DNA from: Methanobacteriota archaeon
GTDB taxonomy: Archaea; Halobacteriota; Methanosarcinia; Methanosarcinales; Methanosarcinaceae
Assembly: GCA_023399215.1 (NCBI GenBank)
Contig: JAEWQJ010000010.1
Coordinates: forward strand, 13,639-77,638
Direction: 5' to 3'
Length of the DNA stretch: 64,000 nucleotides
Part shown: piece by piece, positions 53,631 through 62,645 of the stretch
Position numbering within the stretch: position 1 is the stretch's first letter
Layout: each line of letters opens with the position of its first letter
Notes under the pieces: model-generated
Seen by the model: the letters and a program-made list of their open reading frames with translations, nothing else
Told to the model about the DNA's origin: nothing
Databases searched by the model: none
Program-made: the position numbers and the translations under genes

Positions 53631-53873
53631 AAAGAGAAACTCTGGAATATTTGAGACTAATTTTCCATAACATACTTGTACTGTTTTTCATAAGAAGTGC
53701 CAAACAATAGTATTTACGTAGTTATATAATATATAAAGTTGGGAAGTTGTATATACTTGAACCAACATTCTAACGTATAACTCACTCACTTAAATAAATT
53801 GTTTGAAGTACTACTACACACAGCAATTTCCAGAAAAATGGTGAGAGAGTTGACATAAAGGAGGAATTAAAGA

Positions 53874-54188
53874 GTGCAAGAATTAGAAGTATTGCCACCG
53901 ATAAATGCGAAAGTTGGAGACATATTCGAAATTTCAATACCCTCGAATCCTTCTTCGACCGGCTATAACTGCTTACTGTCAGAGATGCCAAGTTGTGTTT
54001 ACTTTGTAGAGTCAACGTATGTACCTGATGAGCCCAGTATACCGGGAAGAGGTGGAACTAGCAAGTTCAAGTTTGTTGCAGTCGAAAGCGGGAGCGGCCC
54101 AATTATTTTCCATAGTGTAAAGTTCTCTCATCCTCTGGATATATTGGCCCCTACTCCTATGCAAAAAAGGTTTGTTATAGTCGAATAG
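53874..54188 (+). CDS. Chagasin-family (I42) cysteine protease inhibitor
   Basis: A 104-residue protein with the three chagasin loops. Loop L2 is IPSNPSSTGYNCLL (the NPTTGY motif), L4 is PGRGGTSKFKFVAV (the GxGG motif), and L6 is PIIFHSVKFSHPLD (the R/KPW-like region, altered here). The family blocks papain-like cysteine peptidases. There is no signal peptide, so it may act in the cytosol. A GTG start follows GGAGG closely. Both sides are bounded by a long direct repeat, which suggests that the gene was inserted. Confidence 0.85.
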   Translation: MQELEVLPPINAKVGDIFEISIPSNPSSTGYNCLLSEMPSCVYFVESTYVPDEPSIPGRGGTSKFKFVAVESGSGPIIFHSVKFSHPLDILAPTPMQKRFVIVE

Positions 54189-54388
54189 TGAAATGGCTTT
54201 ATTTTGCCATTTATTTTTCATTTTTTGACCCAACTATTTATTTTATTTTACGCTGATTTTTAGTCAATGACTTATCTTCAACCTATCTTCAACTTATCTT
54301 CAACTTTTTTTGCGGATTTTTTATCCAGGGCCAATTGTTTCTGATAAAAATCAACGAGATTCCACATGAGTGAAAACGTTTATGAAAA

Positions 54389-54546
54389 TTTCCGGCGGCT
54401 GGCTTTTTTTCGGAGGGAAAACCGGGCGATGGACTTATTTTTGGGGCGGGTTTTTTGAATCGATTTTTTGAGTAAACCACACCTGTAAGCCCAATTTTGA
54501 AGAATTTCTGAACTCGGGGCCGGTTTGAGTTTCGAGGAATCTTAAA
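54389..54546. repeat. Direct repeat, right copy
   Basis: The partner of 53289-53450; see that entry. It lies 200 bases after the chagasin-like gene and about 140 bases before the HD/GHKL gene. The rest of the 494-base gap shows no gene. Confidence 0.7.
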
Positions 54547-54682
54547 ACGGGGTACCATACGACTGCGAAGCAGGCGGCGAAGACCTAAAAGAAGTGCAAA
54601 TACATGCTAACGTTCAAATAAAAACAAAAAATTAATCAGCTCATACGTTAAAAGAGTTCGCAAACAGTAAAGGAGCAAATAA

Positions 54683-57643
54683 ATGTACGAAGATGCGATT
54701 ACGAGATTAAAGCGAACAATTCTATTTAAAAAGCTGGATGAAAAAGAAAATTTATTAGAAGATCACAAAATTTCAGAAAATATAATTTCAGTTGTTCGTG
54801 AGATCGCTCCTTTGTTAGAAAGAATTCCTGAAAACATGCCAGAATTCACTTTGCATAATGCCAACCATAGCGCAAAAGTAGTAGAACTGATGGGCAAAAT
54901 AATACCTTCAGACACTCTTGATCATTTAAACATTATAGAAATCTCCATACTTATTTACTCTGCTTACCTTCACGATATAGGTATGACAGCCTCAAGAGAC
55001 CAAAGAGAGGAAATCATTGCTAAAAGCCCCGAATTTGCTAAACTCCGCATTTTCAATGAAGAACTAAGCCTTAAGTTTGATGAAGCAAAAAAGGATGGAG
55101 ATCATCGCACAGCGACATTTATTGAAGATAAACTGTTTACGGAATTTCTCCGTAGAAATCATGTAGAACGTTCTCACGAATTTATCAAAGAAAAGTATGG
55201 GTTAGAAAAAACGCCCATATCATGGAAAGAGATTCCCTACTATAAATTAGTACAAGCAGTTTGTGATAGTCACGGTTTGCCTGTGAGAGATCTTTGCGAT
55301 ACAAAATGTTGGCGCCGTAATGCTCTTGTTGGAGATCAGTATGTTAATGTGCAGTATTTATCTGTCATACTTCGTTTAGCTGATATTTTGGATCTTGATC
55401 CAGAACGCACACCCAGATGTTTACTTGATTTTATTAACCCAAAGGATGAAACAAGCATCAAGGAATGGAAAAAACATCTTTCAATTATTGGATGCAAAAT
55501 ATCTCCAGAAGAAATCAATATAGAAGCAGAATGCGAACATCCTATATATGAACGTGCACTCCGAGAATTTGTCGACATGATAGAAACCGAACGTAAAGAA
55601 AGTGTCCTTTTAACATCACAATATAAAGACGACATAGCAAAAAAATATAGGTTAGATCTACTCAAACCAATAACAAAAGAGAATATTAGATCTAATGGAG
55701 AGTACATATATTCTGATTTCCATTTTAAACTTGACTTTCGTCGAGTTATTGATCTCTTGATGGGAGAGAGATTATATGGAGATCCAACTTTAACTCTTCG
55801 TGAACTTTTGCAGAACTCCGTAGATGCTGTTCGTTACCGAGAATCAATGGAAAAGAAAGAAGGAAATCCATTTCCACCATTCATAAAAATTACTTTGAAA
55901 GATCATGAACTTATCATTGAAGATAATGGAATTGGAATGGATGAGTATATTTTCGAGAATTATTTTTTGCAAATTGGAAAAAGTTATTACAACAGTTCAG
56001 AATGCCGTTCAAGTGGAGTAGAAATTGATCCAGTCAGTGAGTTCGGAATAGGTATTCTCTCTATTTTTATGGTAGCTTCCAGTTTTAGAGTAGAAAGCAG
56101 GAGAAAACCATTAGATCCACTAAATCCACCTGCCCCAATAAACGTTGAAATTCCTACTGCTTATGATTACTTTGTTAGAAGGCCTCCTTCTCGTGTTGAG
56201 ATAGGAACTAAAATAACTTTGTCTTTGAAATCTAATCATCCTTTCTCTTCTATATCTTTATTTGAGAAAATATCAGAGATTGCTCCTTTTATAGAGTATC
56301 CAATAGTCATTGAGACAAGAGAGAAAACAGTGACATATAAGCCTTATTTACCAGGTGAGAAAATACATGATGCAAATAATTTAAATGAATACTTTGAAGT
56401 TACGTTTGATGACGATAAAGAAGGCATTGAAGGAAAAATGCTAATTTGTAAGTCTAGATTTTCTCTCTCAAATTATAGTGTTTTTGCTCAAAGAGGGTTT
56501 TCAATTCCTTGTGATAAACTTCTACCTAAAAAGTTCTTTTTTGATATTCAAGCATCAATAAACCTTTCAGACCAGTACAAGGTATCATTGTCTCCAAATA
56601 GGTCAGATGTGGTAAAGGATGAAAATTATAAAAAATTAATTGATATAATTCAATCTAAAATTATGGAAGGGTTTGAAATATATTTGAAAAAGCTTAGAGA
56701 TTCAAGTTCATTTAGAGAATATGTTAAATGTGTTAATGAATTATTGGAAAATAAAATTCTGAGTTTGGGAAAAGGGTATTCATCCCAAGGATTTGTTTAT
56801 CAAGAGGAAAAAGTTGAAGATACTATAAAAAATCTTTTTATAAACTACGTTCCTATACTAACTATTTCAGATGATGGATATAGAGTATACAAAACGATTA
56901 AAAACTTGAATGCAACAAGTTTAGCAATTACTGACACTAATGATTGGCCAGAGATAATACCTGATGCAGTCATATCAAAAGAGATTAAGCGTCTTGCTGG
57001 GGTAGAGACAGTTCTTTTGATGCATGAAGAAGAAGGTATGAGACAACGAAATCATTTTTTTACGCAAATTCTAGGAAATTTTTCGGACATTTACATAACT
57101 TCCATACCTGGGGTCGTAATTAAAACATTTCATAATAAAGCAAATGAAGGTAACTTTTCAATTCTTTCTAACGATTTTACTTCTCGAATACATTGTGATC
57201 CAATGAAAAAGGCACCACTTTTTGTTCATCCACCAGATTTTTTTGATGACGAACCTGGAAGAGTTATTTATAATACTAACCATCCACTACTTGCAAAACT
57301 TATAGATGGCGAAAAGCCAAAAGATGAAGCCACTTCAAAAGCAATAGATATATTAACCACCAACATTGGAAACTGTTTATGGCATTTGTGTGATAAAGCG
57401 TATTCATCTTTTTATAAACGGAGTCAAGGATTAGAGGAAAGTGCTAATTTTAATTACATGCTAATTGGAATTCTGAAATATTACCCTGAAATATTTCAGG
57501 AATTTTATGAAGCAGTTGAAATATATTGGGAAGAAGCAAAAGATTTAGGAGTTATTTCTCGTGAAGAAGATTTTATTGGCTTTTCATTAGATGATCTGCC
57601 TTGGTTCTGGAACTGCGAATTAAGCGACTTTAATTTTAAATAA
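54683..57643 (+). CDS. HD-domain plus GHKL (Hsp90-like) ATPase protein, possible defence factor
   Basis: A 986-residue protein with two enzymatic halves. The N-terminal ~330 residues look like an HD phosphohydrolase: TLHNANHSAK (H near 58/62), AYLHDIGMTAS (H97, D98), a later VERSHEFIKE and ILRLADILDLDPERTP. The middle is a Hsp90-type ATPase: TLRELLQNSVDAVRYRES (E374, N378, D381), IIEDNGIGMDEY (D414 region) and SEFGIGILSIFMVA (~453-459). The last ~400 residues are unrecognised. The base composition is clearly more AT-rich than the gyr operon. HD and GHKL fusions of this type occur in putative defence or nucleotide-signalling proteins, but no function is established. Confidence 0.85.
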   Translation: MYEDAITRLKRTILFKKLDEKENLLEDHKISENIISVVREIAPLLERIPENMPEFTLHNANHSAKVVELMGKIIPSDTLDHLNIIEISILIYSAYLHDIGMTASRDQREEIIAKSPEFAKLRIFNEELSLKFDEAKKDGDHRTATFIEDKLFTEFLRRNHVERSHEFIKEKYGLEKTPISWKEIPYYKLVQAVCDSHGLPVRDLCDTKCWRRNALVGDQYVNVQYLSVILRLADILDLDPERTPRCLLDFINPKDETSIKEWKKHLSIIGCKISPEEINIEAECEHPIYERALREFVDMIETERKESVLLTSQYKDDIAKKYRLDLLKPITKENIRSNGEYIYSDFHFKLDFRRVIDLLMGERLYGDPTLTLRELLQNSVDAVRYRESMEKKEGNPFPPFIKITLKDHELIIEDNGIGMDEYIFENYFLQIGKSYYNSSECRSSGVEIDPVSEFGIGILSIFMVASSFRVESRRKPLDPLNPPAPINVEIPTAYDYFVRRPPSRVEIGTKITLSLKSNHPFSSISLFEKISEIAPFIEYPIVIETREKTVTYKPYLPGEKIHDANNLNEYFEVTFDDDKEGIEGKMLICKSRFSLSNYSVFAQRGFSIPCDKLLPKKFFFDIQASINLSDQYKVSLSPNRSDVVKDENYKKLIDIIQSKIMEGFEIYLKKLRDSSSFREYVKCVNELLENKILSLGKGYSSQGFVYQEEKVEDTIKNLFINYVPILTISDDGYRVYKTIKNLNATSLAITDTNDWPEIIPDAVISKEIKRLAGVETVLLMHEEEGMRQRNHFFTQILGNFSDIYITSIPGVVIKTFHNKANEGNFSILSNDFTSRIHCDPMKKAPLFVHPPDFFDDEPGRVIYNTNHPLLAKLIDGEKPKDEATSKAIDILTTNIGNCLWHLCDKAYSSFYKRSQGLEESANFNYMLIGILKYYPEIFQEFYEAVEIYWEEAKDLGVISREEDFIGFSLDDLPWFWNCELSDFNFK

Positions 57644-57706
57644 AATTTTTTCAAAAGAATTAAAAATCCAATAAAATATTCAAAATCGTTATATTTTAAA
57701 AATTTT

Positions 57707-58759
57707 TCACCAAAACCGATTCTCCTCCAATCTCTCCTCCCTTTCCCCCTGCCTACTCGCATAAACCACATACTTCCCGCTCTCCTTATCAAAAACAAAC
57801 CTGTAAACCGTTTTGAAATAAGCCCAGTATTTAACATACTGATCTCTCGCATCGCTCAGCGTAATAGTTACCGAACTATTTTCTTCCGAAACGTTGTAAA
57901 CAGGATAATCGATTTCCTGAGGAACGGCTGTGCTGTAGAGTTTTCCAGTTCTTTCAACGTATGCGGAGGCGTCGGGAACGGCGCCGGTCACGTTGATTTT
58001 TTCGATATAATCGCTCTTTTCGATCCCGGACCAGTAGCTCACTTCCATAATCCTGTAATGGGTGGAGTTATACGAATACGCGGAAATGAACTTCCCTACA
58101 GACGAAGGATATGTATCCTGATAGCTGATTTTTGCGCCTTCCGCGCCGGAAATATAATTTACAAGAAATAGTTTTGCCACCGGCAGGACTGCAAGCCAGA
58201 CCACAAGTACAATTAAAAGCGCGGGATAGAGTTTGCTCCGTTTTTTCGTGACAAAGACGCAGAAATTGTTGAATTTTCCATCCCATTTTCCACGGCTTTT
58301 CATGTAAGCCACAAGTAAAACAAAAACAGGCAGCAGAGGAATAATATTTGCCAGCGGATCGAAGAAATAAATAGCTCCGAGAGTAGATGTTTCAGTGCTA
58401 AACGGATAGAAGGGACGCATTTTCCAGCTTGTAGCGTAATCAAGATAAACATGGGAAAATATGGCTGCAAAGCCGGCGGCTGTAAACAGGCGGTCTTTTG
58501 TTTTAAGCCAGATGAAAAGCGTGACAAGCAGGATGAAAAGGATTGAGTGCAGGAACTCCCTGTGGCCGAGCAGATAGAAAAGCTGGTTTCGCGCCTCGTG
58601 GCTTACACTGCCGCTGATGAGAGCAAACAGGAAGTATGGGATAAAATCCAGGTCAGGAAGGATTGCCAGAAAACCGATAGCATTTCGCTTTTTTCCTTTG
58701 AAGCCGAGGGCCAGGGAAATCAGAAGGCCGATTCCCAGGTGGGATAGTGAATTTACCAT
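57707..58759 (-). CDS. YdjM/DUF457-type membrane metal-dependent hydrolase, paralogue 1
   Basis: A 350-residue inner-membrane protein. The start MVNSLSHLGIGLLISLALGF, the acidic ILPDLDFIPYF, the GHREFLHSILFILLVT helix with its HRxxxHS motif and the FSHVYLDYATSWKMRPFYPF segment all fit the family. His and Asp residues in these are thought to bind a metal. Four to five helices fill the first 200 residues, and a soluble extracytoplasmic-looking C-terminal domain follows (YRIMEVSYWSGIEKSDYIEK; VSEENSSVTITLSDARDQYV). A GAGGAAG ribosome binding site is present. Two further copies lie nearby. Confidence 0.88.
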   Translation of the reverse strand: MVNSLSHLGIGLLISLALGFKGKKRNAIGFLAILPDLDFIPYFLFALISGSVSHEARNQLFYLLGHREFLHSILFILLVTLFIWLKTKDRLFTAAGFAAIFSHVYLDYATSWKMRPFYPFSTETSTLGAIYFFDPLANIIPLLPVFVLLVAYMKSRGKWDGKFNNFCVFVTKKRSKLYPALLIVLVVWLAVLPVAKLFLVNYISGAEGAKISYQDTYPSSVGKFISAYSYNSTHYRIMEVSYWSGIEKSDYIEKINVTGAVPDASAYVERTGKLYSTAVPQEIDYPVYNVSEENSSVTITLSDARDQYVKYWAYFKTVYRFVFDKESGKYVVYASRQGEREERLEENRFW

Positions 58760-59310
58760 TTGCTTTCTTCCTCAACCAATTTTTATCGTTATTTAGTCTT
58801 TAACTTCGCTCCTGCCTCTACTGTACTTTTATTTTTATTGTTACCTGTAATCTTATATTTAACACATCAAAGCTTTCTTGGAGATCCTGAATACATTTCT
58901 TCAAAAATATCTATAGTTTGTATCTTTTACATTTAAATAGTTTGATGATAATTATATTTTGCACTTTGAATTGCCAGATGCAATTCGATATGTGTTTGAA
59001 GAGACTCAAAGCAGATTGATCTGCAGCGAGAAATGTTCAGGAATAAAATTGTTTATGATAGAGCAATTTGAACAGATTCCTGTACATAACTAAGGGGTAA
59101 AGCGTTTCGCGGGGCAGGATTTGTAGTGGGATCATTTGTAGTGAGATCATTTGTAGTGAGATCACTTGTAGTGGGATCATTTGTAGTGAGATCTTTTGTA
59201 GTGTGATCTTTTGTAGTGTGATCTTTTTACTGAAAAGTATAGATCTACATTTAATTCGGATTCCATAACAAATTTTGCAAAACCGGCGATCAATAAGAGG
59301 GTAAAACAAT
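58760..59310. other. Divergent spacer between DUF457 paralogue 1 and SOD
   Basis: About 550 AT-rich bases with no gene. The right half holds a 15-bp tandem array (59121-59225) 85 bases before the superoxide dismutase gene. Confidence 0.6.
59121..59225. repeat. 15-bp tandem array upstream of SOD, 7 copies
   Basis: Seven units of TTGTAGTGAGATCAT with changes at two or three positions. The array sits where promoter elements could lie; the final copy ends 85 bases before the ATG. Confidence 0.9.
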
Positions 59311-59922
59311 ATGACTAAAGGATTATACAAATTACCGGATTTGAAATATGGATATGGCGACCTGGCACCTTATATGTCCGAAGAGCAACTCAAGTTACAT
59401 CATGACAAGCACCACCAGGCTTATGTTACTAATGCAAATGCAGCTATAGAAATGATGGACAAAGCAAGGAAAGAAGGGACTGACTTTGATTATAAATCAA
59501 CTGCAAAAGCCCTGTCTTTCAACCTGGGTGGGCATATCCTTCACAATTACTTCTGGTGGGAGATGACCCCTGAGAGCAATGCGAGCAAAGAGGCCGTGGG
59601 TGAACTGGCCGAGGTGATCAAAGATAACTTCGGAAGTTTTGACCGGTTTAAAAAGGAGTTTACCCAGGTTGCATCAAGCGTTGAGGGTTCCGGATGGGCA
59701 GCCTTAACCTTCTGTAATGATACAAATAGACTTATGATCATGCAGATCGAAAAGCACAATGTAAATGTGGTTCCGGATTACCCTATCCTCATGGCGCTCG
59801 ATGTGTGGGAACATGCTTACTATATTGATTACAAAAACAATAGAGGTAAGTTCATAGAAGGATTCTGGAATATAATCAACTGGGAAGAAATCGATAAATA
59901 CTTCACGAAAATCCAGAAGTAA
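59311..59922 (+). CDS. sod: Superoxide dismutase, Fe/Mn type
   Basis: A 203-residue iron/manganese superoxide dismutase, which turns superoxide into peroxide and oxygen. The metal ligands are in LKLHHDKHHQAYV (first His), SFNLGGHILHNYFWW (second His) and ALDVWEHAYYIDYKNNRGKF (Asp and third His). GGHILHNYFWWEMTP is normal for archaeal forms. The start follows GAGGG. It is a normal oxygen-defence enzyme for a Methanosarcina. It interrupts a series of DUF457 paralogues on the opposite strand. Confidence 0.96.
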   Translation: MTKGLYKLPDLKYGYGDLAPYMSEEQLKLHHDKHHQAYVTNANAAIEMMDKARKEGTDFDYKSTAKALSFNLGGHILHNYFWWEMTPESNASKEAVGELAEVIKDNFGSFDRFKKEFTQVASSVEGSGWAALTFCNDTNRLMIMQIEKHNVNVVPDYPILMALDVWEHAYYIDYKNNRGKFIEGFWNIINWEEIDKYFTKIQK

Positions 59923-60144
59923 CCAGAAAGTTGCTTTTTAAATATTTCATACTATTCCGATTACGTTTACCATTATTGGAAAAATAAGTAATCGGAATCA
60001 AATTCTTTTTTCGGAATCAGATTCTTTTCAGGGGTAGTTTTTTATTGAGGTCAACTCCAGCTTATTTAAACGAGACTTCTATTCTCAAAATAAAAATCAA
60101 TTGACCTTAAAAATCAATTGACCTCAAAACCGCTTAAAGTAAGT

Positions 60145-61344
60145 TCATTCAAAATAGTTTTTATCAAGTTTCTTTTCCGGTCTTCCGTAATGGCTTTCAT
60201 ACACCTCGTATTCTCCGCTTTTTCTGTCAAAAACGAACCTGTAAACCGTATCGAAATAAGGCCATTTGTCAACATACGGATTTCTGGCGTCGCTCAGAAT
60301 TACGGTTACAAATCCTTTTTCTTCAGAAACCGAATATACAGGATAATCAATTGCCTGGGGGACTGAGGCACTGTAAAGTTTTCCTGCCATTTCGGCATAG
60401 GCCTGAGCATCAGGTACCTCGCCTGTTACATACACTTTTTCAGCGTAAAAGCTTTTTTTGATTCCTGACCAGTAGCTGACTTCCAGAAGCTTATAATGAG
60501 TATCACTGTACGGATATACTGCAAGGAATTTGCCAATAGATACAGGATAGGTGTTCTTGTAGCTTATTCTGGTTCCTTCTTTTTCGGAAACGTAATTGAT
60601 CATAAAGATTTTCGCAATCGGAAACACTGCAGTCCATAGGAGGAGAACTAAAATTATGGAAGCATAGAGTTTTCTCTCGTTTCTGTTTACAAAACCATGG
60701 GAACCGGTTAACCGATTCAATTTCCTGCTCCAGGCATCTATTGCTTTTGCATCTATTGCTTTGGCGCCTATTGCTTTGGCACCTATTGCTTTGGCACCTA
60801 TTGCTTTGGCGCCTATTGTTTTAATACTCCATCTATCAACGTTCAGGTTAACTTTGTTCTCAATATTCCACTTGTTTCTGTTTTTAATGTATTCTCCAGC
60901 CACTATGAAAAGAGGCAGCAATGGGAGAAAATTGAGAATTGGGTCAAAGGAATAAATAGCCCTGAGGGCTGACTCATCTGTGCTGAACGGATAGAATGGG
61001 CGCATTTTTGCGCTTGTAGTATAATCAAGTAAGATATGGAGGAAAACTGCCTGAAACCCTCCGAATGTAAAGCGCCGGTCTTTAGTTTTAACCCATATGA
61101 AAAGTGCGACAAGAAAAGCAAAAAATATCGAATGAGTAAGCTCCCTGTGGCCAAGCAGATAGAATAGCTGGTTCCGAGCTTCGTGGCTTACATTGCTACT
61201 GACGAGAGTAAATATTGAATATGTAAAATAGTCAAGGTCAGGGAGTAAAGAAAGAAATAGTAAAACCAGCCTCTTTCTTCCTTTAAGGCCCAGTGCATAG
61301 GAGAGAAGCAGGCCGATTCCAAGATGGGAAAGTGTATTTACCAT
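60145..61344 (-). CDS. YdjM/DUF457-type membrane hydrolase, paralogue 2, with KAIGA repeats
   Basis: A 399-residue relative of the genes at 57707 and 61590. It shares MVNTLSHLGIGLLLSYALGL, GHRELTHSIFFAFLVALF and LLDYTTSAKMRPFYPFS. The start at 61344 is chosen by alignment with its paralogues; the longer frame to 61458 adds an unrelated stretch. An insert of about 45 residues between the membrane part and the soluble domain contains repeats of KAIGA/KAIDA, encoded by six 15-bp units (60734-60823). That insert is absent from the two relatives. Confidence 0.88.
   Translation of the reverse strand: MVNTLSHLGIGLLLSYALGLKGRKRLVLLFLSLLPDLDYFTYSIFTLVSSNVSHEARNQLFYLLGHRELTHSIFFAFLVALFIWVKTKDRRFTFGGFQAVFLHILLDYTTSAKMRPFYPFSTDESALRAIYSFDPILNFLPLLPLFIVAGEYIKNRNKWNIENKVNLNVDRWSIKTIGAKAIGAKAIGAKAIGAKAIDAKAIDAWSRKLNRLTGSHGFVNRNERKLYASIILVLLLWTAVFPIAKIFMINYVSEKEGTRISYKNTYPVSIGKFLAVYPYSDTHYKLLEVSYWSGIKKSFYAEKVYVTGEVPDAQAYAEMAGKLYSASVPQAIDYPVYSVSEEKGFVTVILSDARNPYVDKWPYFDTVYRFVFDRKSGEYEVYESHYGRPEKKLDKNYFE
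60734..60823 (-). repeat. 15-bp repeat array inside DUF457 paralogue 2 (KAIGA repeats)
   Basis: Six in-frame copies of a 15-base unit (GCACCTATTGCTTTG on the plus strand) encode consecutive KAIGA or KAIDA pentapeptides. It is a coding mini-satellite and probably varies in copy number between strains. Confidence 0.9.
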
Positions 61345-61589
61345 GAATTTATGTTCCGTATTATTGAAATTTGTTTTGACGTTCGGGTTGCCATAAACGG
61401 TATTCAAAAAACTCAGGATAAAAAATCTCTTGGCACTATAGCACTTCATAATATTCAACTTATATTATATAAAACAACTGATAAATTATGAAAAAAGAAT
61501 CTTTTATTGGATGCCATAACGAAAGAGACTAAGCGTGGTTTTTCAGAGGATTTTCAATGAAGGCATGTTCTGGTTCATCATTTAAAGGC

Positions 61590-62645
61590 TCATCCAAACC
61601 AGTTAATACCTAATCTCTTCTCCTGGCTACCATGCATACTTGCATATACTTCGTATTTCTCTGTGTTTTTCCTGTCAAAAACAAACCTGTAAAATGACTT
61701 AAAATAAGCTATATCTTTGATATACGGATTTCTGGCATCACTGAGAATAACCGTTACAGAATCATTTGTTTCGGAAACCGAGTAGACCGGATAATCGATT
61801 TCCTTAGGAACACCTGCTCCGTATAGGTTTTCTGCTCTTTTAACATAAGTAGCAGCATCAGAGACATCCCCATCTACGGACAATTTTTCAACGTACATAC
61901 TTTTCTCAATCCCTGAACGATAACTTATTTCCAGGACTCTATAATGAGTTGAATTATATGAATACGCAGTCAGGAACTGATTCGTGGATTCGGGATAGGT
62001 ATTCTGGTAGCTTATTTCGGTTTTCTCTGCCCAGGAAATATGGTTGATAAGAACAGCTTTTGAGACTGGTATGACGGTAAGCCAGACAAGTAACAAAAGA
62101 ATAAGCGAGGCATAGAGCTTATCATCAATATTTGATATGAAGGTGCAAAATCTCTTTAGTCTTCCATTTATTTTTCCTGCGTGGCTCAGATTTACTAAAA
62201 TTACAATGAAGGGGGGCAGGAGAGGCAGCAGGTTTAACAGAGGGTCGAAGAAATAAACTGCACTCATTATGGAAGCATCCGTACTGAATGGGTAAAGGGG
62301 ACGCATTTTCCAGCTTGTAACATAATCCAGGTAAGAGTGAAAGAAAAGAGACTGGAACCCTCCAACCGTAAAAAGCCAATCCTTTGTCTTAAACCAGAGG
62401 ATGAAAGTAACCAGAACAATGAAAAGAATAGAATGCATGAACTCTCTGTGCCCGACCAGATAAAAAAGCTGGTTTCTTACCGCAGGGCTCAGGCCACTAT
62501 TGGCATAGATAAATATCGAGTACAGGATAAAATCCAGGTCAGGAAGCACGGATAATAAAGCCACGACTTTCAGTTTATTCCCTTTCAGGCCTAAAGCCAG
62601 AGCAATGAGAAGACCTACTCCAAAATGGGAAATTACATTTACCAT
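61590..62645 (-). CDS. YdjM/DUF457-type membrane hydrolase, paralogue 3
   Basis: A 351-residue copy closest to paralogue 1 in length. MVNVISHFGVGLLIALALGL, VLPDLDFILYSIFIY, GHREFMHSILFIVLVTFILW and SYLDYVTSWKMRPLYPFSTD repeat the family pattern. The C-terminal soluble domain matches the others (LEISYRSGIEKSMYVEKLSV; IDYPVYSVSETNDSVTVILS). AGGA lies about ten bases before the ATG. The cluster of three suggests repeated tandem duplication, with SOD placed in between later. Confidence 0.88.
   Translation of the reverse strand: MVNVISHFGVGLLIALALGLKGNKLKVVALLSVLPDLDFILYSIFIYANSGLSPAVRNQLFYLVGHREFMHSILFIVLVTFILWFKTKDWLFTVGGFQSLFFHSYLDYVTSWKMRPLYPFSTDASIMSAVYFFDPLLNLLPLLPPFIVILVNLSHAGKINGRLKRFCTFISNIDDKLYASLILLLLVWLTVIPVSKAVLINHISWAEKTEISYQNTYPESTNQFLTAYSYNSTHYRVLEISYRSGIEKSMYVEKLSVDGDVSDAATYVKRAENLYGAGVPKEIDYPVYSVSETNDSVTVILSDARNPYIKDIAYFKSFYRFVFDRKNTEKYEVYASMHGSQEKRLGINWFG

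Larger units (their letters stand above)
53217..53873. other. Spacer after gyrA with terminator, direct repeat and 12-bp tandem repeat
   Basis: No gene is supported in these 657 bases. The space is taken by two hairpins (53230-53251 and 53260-53298), the left copy of a long direct repeat (53289-53450) and a 13-copy 12-bp tandem array (53475-53630). Open frames through the array are artefacts of the 12-base period. Confidence 0.7.

Noticed and set aside
53428..53703. An open frame with YDLF repeats
   Set aside because: It is produced wholly by the 12-bp tandem array, which stays open in all frames without stops. There is no ribosome binding site or conserved domain.
59037..59330. A minus-strand frame with ISLQM repeats before SOD
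   Set aside because: It is generated by the 15-bp tandem array and runs into the SOD start.
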